In this document: in pieces, positions 1 to 6,026 of the stretch
Position numbering within the stretch: the first letter of the stretch is position 1
Layout of the letters: every line of letters starts with the position of its first letter
Assembly: GCA_947631075.1 (NCBI GenBank)
Contig: CANRJU010000158.1
Coordinates: 1 to 6,531 of the forward strand
Reading direction: 5' to 3'
Length of the DNA stretch: 6,531 bases
Source of the DNA: an uncultured Lachnospiraceae bacterium
GTDB taxonomy: Bacteria; Bacillota; Clostridia; Lachnospirales; Lachnospiraceae
Made by a program: the position numbers and the translations under genes
The notes under the pieces: model-generated
Told to the model about the DNA's origin: nothing
Databases searched by the model: none
What the model saw: the letters and a program-made list of their open reading frames with translations, nothing else

Positions 1-470
1 AGGCGGGATTTTCGCCGGAGATGCAGAACGAGATTTACGTGATGGGACTGCTCCACGATGTGGGGAAGATCGGCATACCGGACGCCATTATCAACAAGAC
101 GGCCAAGCTGACCGACGAGGAGTACGAGGTCATAAAGAACCACCCCGCTATGGGGGCGAAGATTCTGGAGAGGATTATAGATTTTCCCAAGCTCGCCACC
201 GGGGCCAGATGGCACCACGAGCGGTACGACGGAAAAGGATACCCGGACGGCATCGCCGGAGAGGAGATTCCGCTGGAGGCAAGGGTCATTGCCGTGGCGG
301 ACGCCTACGACGCGATGAGCTCCAAGAGAAGCTACAGGGACGTGCTTCCCCAGGAGGTGGTCCGGTCGGAGATAGAAAAAGGAAAGGGAACGCAGTTCGA
401 TCCGGCGCTGGCGGACGTCATGCTGGCCATGATCGACGAGGACACGGATTATCAGATGAGAGAAAAGTAG
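1..470 (+). CDS. HD-GYP domain protein, C-terminal part (predicted cyclic-di-GMP phosphodiesterase), 5' truncated
   Basis: The reading frame is open from base 3 to the TAG at 468-470, giving 155 residues of a larger protein that begins outside the window; the ATG at 21 is internal. The fragment matches the HD-GYP domain. It shows the HD pair in LLHDVGKIGIPD (H18, D19 of the fragment, with K22), a metal-ligand His in KNHPAMG (H47), the double His followed by the GYP loop in HHERYDGKGYPDG (H71-G83), and DAYDAMSSKRSYR (D100-R112). All active-site motifs downstream of the cut are intact, so the domain is probably catalytic. The first His ligand and any N-terminal sensor or receiver domain lie upstream and cannot be judged. 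HD-GYP proteins hydrolyse cyclic-di-GMP to pGpG or GMP in the cytoplasm. The next gene starts 13 bases downstream, with its ribosome-binding site overlapping this stop codon, so the two are probably co-transcribed. Confidence 0.93.
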   Translation, partial: AGFSPEMQNEIYVMGLLHDVGKIGIPDAIINKTAKLTDEEYEVIKNHPAMGAKILERIIDFPKLATGARWHHERYDGKGYPDGIAGEEIPLEARVIAVADAYDAMSSKRSYRDVLPQEVVRSEIEKGKGTQFDPALADVMLAMIDEDTDYQMREK

Positions 471-474
471 GTGA
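469..474 (+). promoter_or_regulatory. Ribosome-binding site of the first hybrid kinase, overlapping the HD-GYP stop codon
   Basis: AGGTGA begins inside the TAG stop of the HD-GYP gene and lies nine bases before the ATG at 484. This fixes the kinase start at 484 rather than at the next in-frame ATG at 547 (residue 22), which would remove half of the first membrane segment. The overlap suggests that translation of the two genes is linked. Confidence 0.7.
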
Positions 475-483
475 CGACGTTTT

Positions 484-3315
484 ATGTATGAACAGGAAAA
501 ACAGCGCTCGGCGCATCTCAGACTGCTATTTGCCTATACGGCATGCATGATCGCGCTGGTGGCAGAGGCGCTCCTCCTCGGCTGGGAGATGCTGAATATC
601 TGGCAGCTTGTGGCGGGGCTTGCGATATGCTGGATTCTGCATATCAGCGGCAAGGTTCCCGGCAATGTGTGCCAGTGGGTTTATTTTGTCTTTATGGTGC
701 TGACATTCTGGTCGTATGGAACACATGAGAGCAGTATTCCGGATCTGGCAATCGTGATGATTGCCCTCATGATCCTGTATTTTTTGGCGGAGGTCTACGC
801 GGTGCTGGATTTCTGCGTGATTGTGTTTTTTGGCATATTGCTCTACGATGTGTTTTTTGTGATTAAAGATAAGTCGGCATTTACGCCGCTGTTTGTCTCG
901 CGCCTTCTTCTGCACTCGGCGCTGATTCTCCTCGTATGGCGGCTCATGAAGGCGCTGCGCAAGAAGAATGTCATGGACAAAAAGGACACCGATGAGCGGA
1001 TTGCCAGGCTGGAAGAGGTGAACAGCCGGACCGAGGATTTCCTCACCAATGTCTCCCATGAGCTTAGGACGCCGATCAACGCGGTGGTCGGTCTCTCTGC
1101 CGTCATGCTGAACAACGAGGACGATTCCGACAAGAGAAAGGACATTCTCTCCATGCAGAGGGCCGGCTACCGGCTGTTCGCCCAGATTGAGGACATTCTG
1201 GATTTTACGGAAATCGACACGGGCCGCATAAGCGTCAGCGAGGATAACTATATGATTGCCTCGATGGTCAATGATATCGTCACGGACAACCGGATGATGG
1301 CGCAGAATAACGACTTAGAGCTGATTTTCGACATTGACGCGAACATCCCCACGCTTCTTGTGGGAGATGGGCGCAAGATTAAAAAGATTATCAAGCATCT
1401 GATTGACAACAGCATTAAATTTACCAAAAAGGGTGGCGTTTATGTCCGGATTTACGCGCTGAAGAGGGAGTACGGCGTCAACCTGTGCATCCGCGTGACA
1501 GATACCGGAATCGGCATAGACGAGGAGCACATCGAGAAGATTACGGAGAAATTTTACCAGTCCAGCCACGGCCGGGACAGGCAGGCGGGCGGTCTGGGAC
1601 TGGGGATCCCCATTGTGCACGGCATGGTCCGCGCCATGAACGGATTCATGCAGATTGAGAGCCAGAAGGACAAGGGGACGACGGTGTCCATCAGCATTCC
1701 CCAGAAGGTGGCAGACGACACGCCGGGCATGCAGGTGGAGAGGCGCAGGGAACTGTGCGTGGGCTGCTTCTTGAGGCCGGAGAAATACCAGGTGACCGAG
1801 GTGCGCAATTTTTATGACCGCATGATCACTCACATGGTCCGGGGGCTGGATATCACGCTCCACCGCGTCTACGACATGGATAATCTGGAAAAGCTGGTTT
1901 CCACTTACAAGCTGACGCACCTCTTTATCGGCAAGGAGGAGTATGAGGAAAACGCGGATTACTTTGAGACAATGGATCAGGACGTGGAGGTCATCGTGAC
2001 TGCCGACGACGATTTCGCTCCGGCCGGGAAAAGCCGCGTGAAGATTCTTCCCAAGCCCTTCTACTGCTTCCCAGTGGTGGGCGTGCTCAATGAGGAGAAA
2101 TTCGAGGATGCGTCCTCTTCCTCCGGCACGCGCATGGTGTGCCCGGGCGTGCGGATCCTTGTCGTGGACGACGAGCCCATGAACCTCATGGTGGCGGAGG
2201 GAATCTTCAACGACTATCAGATGAAGATCAAGACGGCGAACAGCGGGCAGAAGGCGATTGATATATGCCAGAACGAAGAATTTGACCTGATTTTCATCGA
2301 CCACATGATGCCGGGGATGGACGGCGTGGAGACGCTGAAGCGTCTCCGGAACATTGAGAATTTTGGAAATTCCTTCTCCGCGGTTGTATTCACGGCGAAC
2401 GCGGTCAGCGGCTCCCGCGAGATGTTCATGCGTGAGGGCTTTGACGAGTTCGTCTCCAAGCCGGTAGAGGTGGTAGAGCTGGAGCGCGTGCTGAAAAAGG
2501 TGCTGCCGAAGAACGCGATTGTCTACATCAGCGAGCAGGAAGAAAAGAATACATCGAAACGCGCCGCATCATCCAAGCGTTCAGCGTCACCTAACGGTGC
2601 CGGTATGGCAAAAGGCGCCACGGTATCGAGAGATGCCGCGGCGAAACAGGCGGCGGCTCCCGCCGGGGAACAGGGTGAGGATGAGCTGGAGCGCTTGGAG
2701 CGCGCCGGGATCAACACCAAGAGCGGGCTGTCCTATTCCCAGAAAGACCGTGAGTTTTATATAAAACTCCTGACGAAGTTCGCGGAGGACGGCGAGGGCA
2801 AAAAGACGTCGATTCAGGGCTTCCGGGACCAGAAGGACTGGGAGAACTACCGCATCCTCGTCCACGCGCTCAAGAGCTCTTCCAAGATGATCGGCGCGGA
2901 CGCTCTCTCGGAGCTGGCCAAGAGCTTAGAGGACGCGTCCAAGAACCAGGACGCCGCCTATATAGAGGAGCATCATGAGGCTCTTATGAGCCGGTACGAC
3001 GATACGCTGAGGGGCATCCGGGATTCGCTGGGAATCGGCTCTGACGCGGAGGAACCGGCGTCCGACGGAGCCGCGGAAGAAATTTCCGCGGAGCGGCTGA
3101 CGGATCAGTTTGACAAGATACAGGATTACCTCTCGACCTTTGAGGCGAGCGAGGCGGAGCGGTGCGTAGAGGAGCTGCGAGGGTTTGCCTATCATGGAAC
3201 GCCGGTTCTCACGCTTCTCCGCCATGTGAGAGGGGATATAGAAGACTTTGAGATGGACACCGCCTCCGAAAAATTGAGGGCGCTGACAGAACAGGTGAAA
3301 GGCGGTGAACTGTAA
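484..3315 (+). CDS. Membrane-bound hybrid sensor histidine kinase (TM, HisKA, HATPase, pseudo-receiver, receiver, Hpt)
   Basis: This 943-residue protein is a multi-step phosphorelay kinase. The N-terminus has about six hydrophobic segments (roughly residues 12-34, 36-56, 62-80, 86-104, 106-126, 136-158) with only short loops, so there is no large extracellular sensor. A charged helical linker leads to HisKA, with phospho-acceptor H192 in SHELRTPIN. HATPase follows: N309 in DNSIKFT, G1 box DTGIGI at 340-345, G2 box GGLGLG at 369-374. Residues about 424-540 resemble a receiver that has lost its acidic site. A true receiver follows, with D562/D563, phospho-acceptor D606 in IDHMMPGMDG, T637 and K659. 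An Ala/Ser/Lys-rich linker (about 685-730) precedes an Hpt domain with H794 in VHALKSSSKMIG. The last 90 residues are a charged helical tail of unknown role. All catalytic residues for His-Asp-His transfer are present. No DNA-binding domain is seen, so the output must be another protein. The signal sensed is unknown. Confidence 0.95.
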   Translation: MYEQEKQRSAHLRLLFAYTACMIALVAEALLLGWEMLNIWQLVAGLAICWILHISGKVPGNVCQWVYFVFMVLTFWSYGTHESSIPDLAIVMIALMILYFLAEVYAVLDFCVIVFFGILLYDVFFVIKDKSAFTPLFVSRLLLHSALILLVWRLMKALRKKNVMDKKDTDERIARLEEVNSRTEDFLTNVSHELRTPINAVVGLSAVMLNNEDDSDKRKDILSMQRAGYRLFAQIEDILDFTEIDTGRISVSEDNYMIASMVNDIVTDNRMMAQNNDLELIFDIDANIPTLLVGDGRKIKKIIKHLIDNSIKFTKKGGVYVRIYALKREYGVNLCIRVTDTGIGIDEEHIEKITEKFYQSSHGRDRQAGGLGLGIPIVHGMVRAMNGFMQIESQKDKGTTVSISIPQKVADDTPGMQVERRRELCVGCFLRPEKYQVTEVRNFYDRMITHMVRGLDITLHRVYDMDNLEKLVSTYKLTHLFIGKEEYEENADYFETMDQDVEVIVTADDDFAPAGKSRVKILPKPFYCFPVVGVLNEEKFEDASSSSGTRMVCPGVRILVVDDEPMNLMVAEGIFNDYQMKIKTANSGQKAIDICQNEEFDLIFIDHMMPGMDGVETLKRLRNIENFGNSFSAVVFTANAVSGSREMFMREGFDEFVSKPVEVVELERVLKKVLPKNAIVYISEQEEKNTSKRAASSKRSASPNGAGMAKGATVSRDAAAKQAAAPAGEQGEDELERLERAGINTKSGLSYSQKDREFYIKLLTKFAEDGEGKKTSIQGFRDQKDWENYRILVHALKSSSKMIGADALSELAKSLEDASKNQDAAYIEEHHEALMSRYDDTLRGIRDSLGIGSDAEEPASDGAAEEISAERLTDQFDKIQDYLSTFEASEAERCVEELRGFAYHGTPVLTLLRHVRGDIEDFEMDTASEKLRALTEQVKGGEL
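1753..2103 (+). other. Degenerate receiver-like domain inside the first hybrid kinase
   Basis: Residues 424-540 lie between the ATPase domain and the true receiver. The stretch has receiver-like alternation of hydrophobic strands and helices: LTHLFIGKEEY where the phospho-acceptor strand would be, VEVIVTADDD as the next strand, and ILPKPFYCFPV resembling the conserved Lys-Pro strand (K524, P525). The acceptor Asp is missing: G483 or K484 stands in that place, and there is no acidic pair at the first strand (CVGCFL). I infer a non-phosphorylatable pseudo-receiver that may act as a structural or regulatory spacer. The assignment rests on pattern reading only. Confidence 0.55.
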
Positions 3316-3317
3316 TG
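3298..3317 (+). promoter_or_regulatory. Translational coupling junction: Shine-Dalgarno site and TAATG stop/start overlap
   Basis: The first kinase ends with TAA at 3313-3315 and the second begins with ATG at 3315-3317, sharing one base. A purine-rich site, AAAGGCGGTGA (3298-3308), lies inside the last codons of the first gene, about seven bases before the ATG. This is the classic layout for re-initiation by ribosomes that have just finished the upstream gene, and it suggests the two kinases are made in matched amounts. Confidence 0.8.
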
Positions 3318-6005
3318 AAGAAAATACTAAACTTTTTTCAGGAGATGTGCAATAGCACGGAGCTGAGCCTGCAGGAGAGGCTGTTCCGCCTTTTATCCAC
3401 CTTCGGACTTGCGGGGCTGATCATCGGTCTGTTGGGCGGCGGATTTTCCGGCGCGGGCATAGAAAACATTATTCCGCTTTTCGTGTTCATCTTTTTGCTG
3501 GCGGTCATCGTGTTCTGCGCGATTCGCTTCAAAAAGATCCAGTTAGGCGCCGTGCTGATTTCGGTGGTGGTCATTTATCTGGTCCTGCCCTACAATTTTC
3601 TCACGTCGGGCGGACTGTACGGGGGCGCGCCGATCTGGTTTCTGTTCGGCTTTATCTTCGTGAGCCTCGTGGTGGAGGGCAAGGGAAAGTATGTGCTGAT
3701 CGCCAGCGGCTATGCCATTTATCTCGTCTGCTGCTACATCGCCTATGCGTACCCCGCCGACGTGGTCCAGCACACCGTGGATATGACCTATGTGGACGCC
3801 ATTATTTCGCTGACTGTGGTCACCGTGCTGACCTGCGCCATGATTCTGTTCCAGAACTCGGTGTACCGGGCGGAGAATGACCGGGCGGAGGAGCAGAGAA
3901 AGGAAATCGAGGAGCTCAACCAGGCGCAGAGCCGTTTCTTTTCCAGCATGAGCCACGAGATCCGCACGCCGATCAACACGATCATCGGACTCAATGAGAT
4001 GATTTTGCGTGAAAATGTATCGGAGGAGGTGGCGGCGGACGCCCAGAATATCCAGGGAGCCAGCAAGATGCTTCTGACTCTGATCAACGACATTCTGGAT
4101 ATGTCCAAGATCGAGTCCGGCAAGATGGACATCGTGCCGGTCACCTATGATACCGGAAATATGCTCTCGGACATCGTCAACATGATCTGGGTTCGCGCCC
4201 GGGAAAAGGGGCTGGAATTTCACATCGACGTGGAGGAGCACACGCCGGCCAAGCTCTTTGGCGACGAGGTCCGCATCAAGCAGATTTTGATCAACCTTTT
4301 GAATAACTCCGTGAAGTACACGCCGGAGGGCTCGGTGACGCTCTCCATCCAGTGCCAGGGCATTGAAAACGGAATTGCCCAGATGGCATATTCGGTGTCG
4401 GACACGGGCATGGGCATTAAAAAAGAAAATATTCCCCATCTGTTCAGCGCGTTCAAGCGCGTGGATGAGGAGAAGAACCGCTATATCGAGGGGACCGGCC
4501 TGGGCCTCTCCATTGTGAAACAGCTAGTCGACCTCATGGGAGGCGAGATCACGGTAAACAGCGTCTACACGAGGGGCTCCACCTTTCTGGTAGTCGTGCC
4601 GCAGAAGATTATGGACGACAACAAGGTGGGCGAGCTGAACCTGGAGAGCCGCCACGCTATGAACGTGCGCGATCACTACAAGCAGATCTTCGAGGCGCCC
4701 AAGGCGAACGTGCTTATTGTGGATGACAATGAGACCAACCTCATGGTAGAGGAAAAGCTGCTGCGCGATACAAAGGTAAATGTAGATACGGCGACGAGCG
4801 GCGCCGCCTGCCTGAAAAAGACGGCGCAGAACCGCTACCATGTCATTTTCATGGATCATCTGATGCCGGAGATGGACGGCATACAGTGTCTCCACGCCGT
4901 CCGCGCCCAGGTGGGCGGACTCAATACGGAGACGCCGGTGGTCATCCTCACGGCCAACGCAGGGAGCGAGAACCAGGCGCTGTACCGGCGTGAGGGATTT
5001 GACGGGTACCTGGTAAAGCCGGTCAGCGGCAAGGATCTGGAGATGGAGCTTTTGAGCCATCTGCCGAAGGAACTGGTGCAGTTGGCGGACGGGGGCGATC
5101 TGGAGAACACCATAGAGAGCCCGATTCTAAGCCACAAAAAGAAGATGCAGGTCATGATTACCACGGACAGCGTGTGCGATCTTCCGGAGTCCATGACCGC
5201 CAAAAACCATATTGTCGTAAAGCCCTACCGGGTGGTCACGGAGGAGGGAGATTTTCTCGACGGCATAGAGGTCGGACCGGAGGGGATTCTGTCCTACATG
5301 GGCGCGGGCGAAAAGGTTGCCCGCTCCGAGCCGCCGGAGCCCGCGTCCTATGAGGAGTTCTTTGCGGATCAGTTGGTAAAGACGCAGCAGATCATTCACA
5401 TTTCCATCGCGAAAAACACCAGCGGGGGCTACGCCAACGCGCTGGAGGCGGCAAAGACGTTTGATAACGTGACCGTGGTGGAATCCGGCCACCTCTCCAG
5501 CGGCACGGGATTACTCGTGCTGAACGCCGCAAGGAACGCGGCGGAGGGCATGTCGGTCGAAGAGATTCTGAAAAATATCGAGCGCGACCGGAAAAATGTC
5601 AGGACCAGCTTCGTGGTGGCCAGTACCAAATATCTGGCCTGCGTGGGGAGAATACCGTCGAAGGTCGACAAGATCTGCGAGGCGCTGATGCTGCACCCGA
5701 TCATTGTGCTGAAAAAGAGCAGCATGACGGTCAGCTCCATTTTGATGGGAACCAGAGAGACATATTGGCGTAAGTATATAAACAGATCGCTGAATGTGCC
5801 GGGCGAGATCGACACGTCTCTTCTGTTCATCACCTATGTGAATCTGACGCAGAGCGAGCTGATGGAGATCGAGGAGATGGTGCGGAAGAAGGTAAACTTT
5901 GAAAAGGTGGTCTACCAGAAGGCGTCCTCGGCGATTTCTACCAATGCCGGTCCGGGTACGTTTGGACTTCTTTTTAAGACGAAAGGCTTAAACATAAAAA
6001 ATTAA
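3315..6005 (+). CDS. Membrane-bound hybrid histidine kinase-receiver fused to a C-terminal DegV (fatty-acid-binding) domain
   Basis: This 896-residue protein joins a two-component kinase to a DegV module. About six hydrophobic segments (roughly 24-45, 52-72, 77-96, 104-124, 126-146, 160-184) carry only short loops. A helical linker leads to HisKA with H214 in SHEIRTPIN, then HATPase with N331 in NNSVKYT, G1 box DTGMGI at 363-368 and G2 box GTGLGL at 393-398. The receiver has D470/D471, phospho-acceptor D514 in MDHLMPEMDG, T546 and K568. After a linker at about 580-610 comes a complete DegV domain, 611-896, opening with TTDSVCDLP and closing with AGPGTFG. No Hpt or DNA-binding domain is present. 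Kinase and receiver catalytic residues are all intact. The frame runs without a break through the junction, so this is a real fusion in this sequence and not two overlapping genes. It resembles the upstream kinase in its core, consistent with ancient duplication. The function of the fusion is unknown; a lipid-linked sensor or output is the natural hypothesis. Confidence 0.95.
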   Translation: MKKILNFFQEMCNSTELSLQERLFRLLSTFGLAGLIIGLLGGGFSGAGIENIIPLFVFIFLLAVIVFCAIRFKKIQLGAVLISVVVIYLVLPYNFLTSGGLYGGAPIWFLFGFIFVSLVVEGKGKYVLIASGYAIYLVCCYIAYAYPADVVQHTVDMTYVDAIISLTVVTVLTCAMILFQNSVYRAENDRAEEQRKEIEELNQAQSRFFSSMSHEIRTPINTIIGLNEMILRENVSEEVAADAQNIQGASKMLLTLINDILDMSKIESGKMDIVPVTYDTGNMLSDIVNMIWVRAREKGLEFHIDVEEHTPAKLFGDEVRIKQILINLLNNSVKYTPEGSVTLSIQCQGIENGIAQMAYSVSDTGMGIKKENIPHLFSAFKRVDEEKNRYIEGTGLGLSIVKQLVDLMGGEITVNSVYTRGSTFLVVVPQKIMDDNKVGELNLESRHAMNVRDHYKQIFEAPKANVLIVDDNETNLMVEEKLLRDTKVNVDTATSGAACLKKTAQNRYHVIFMDHLMPEMDGIQCLHAVRAQVGGLNTETPVVILTANAGSENQALYRREGFDGYLVKPVSGKDLEMELLSHLPKELVQLADGGDLENTIESPILSHKKKMQVMITTDSVCDLPESMTAKNHIVVKPYRVVTEEGDFLDGIEVGPEGILSYMGAGEKVARSEPPEPASYEEFFADQLVKTQQIIHISIAKNTSGGYANALEAAKTFDNVTVVESGHLSSGTGLLVLNAARNAAEGMSVEEILKNIERDRKNVRTSFVVASTKYLACVGRIPSKVDKICEALMLHPIIVLKKSSMTVSSILMGTRETYWRKYINRSLNVPGEIDTSLLFITYVNLTQSELMEIEEMVRKKVNFEKVVYQKASSAISTNAGPGTFGLLFKTKGLNIKN
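5145..6002 (+). other. DegV / FakB-like domain of the second kinase
   Basis: Residues 611-896 (286 residues) match the length and motif order of a stand-alone DegV protein. They show TDSVCDLP (617-624), RSEPPEP at the place of the usual TSQPS (670-676), ISIAKNTSGGY at the place of ISS-LSGTY (696-706), VVESGHLSSGTGLLV matching the family's 'DS...S.G.G' block, YLACVGRIPS matching the 'GGRI' block (R779), and TNAGPGTFG matching 'THxGPGxxG' (876-884). DegV/FakB proteins bind a fatty acid in a deep pocket, and FakB presents it to FakA for phosphorylation. Family membership is clear; fatty-acid binding is inferred and is weakened by the substitutions at the putative carboxylate-contact positions. 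Confidence 0.92.
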
Positions 6006-6012
6006 CAGCAAA

Positions 6013-6019
6013 GTGAGGT
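6013..6019 (+). promoter_or_regulatory. Ribosome-binding site of the solute-binding lipoprotein gene
   Basis: GTGAGGT in the 21-base gap after the second kinase lies seven bases before the ATG at 6027. It supports that start over the in-frame ATG at 6036. The gap is too short for a terminator and shows no hairpin, so the gene is probably read from the same transcript. Confidence 0.7.
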
Positions 6020-6026
6020 AATTGCA

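Noticed and set aside
1315..2304. Long open frame of 329 codons on the - strand inside the first kinase
   Set aside because: It lies wholly antisense to a strongly supported kinase, its translation is His- and Arg-rich low-complexity sequence with no recognisable domain, and open antisense frames are expected with GC-rich third positions.
2566..2670. Ala/Ser/Lys-rich stretch in the first kinase considered as a frameshift or foreign insertion
   Set aside because: The frame continues cleanly into a normal Hpt domain with H794, so this is best read as a flexible interdomain linker.
3071..3091. Perfect 8-base inverted repeat (CCGCGGAA / TTCCGCGG with a 5-base loop) considered as a terminator
   Set aside because: It is inside the coding sequence of the first kinase (encoding an Ala/Glu stretch), has no following T run, and the downstream gene is translationally coupled. 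It may form an RNA hairpin, but I see no evidence of function.
3543..4439. Open frame of 298 codons on the - strand inside the second kinase
   Set aside because: It is antisense to the membrane and kinase domains, rich in His, Asp and Arg with no motif, and is a shadow of the + strand codon pattern.
6006..6026. Short gap after the DegV kinase considered as a terminator or promoter
   Set aside because: Twenty-one bases hold a ribosome-binding site only; there is no hairpin or T run, and no room for a recognisable promoter.
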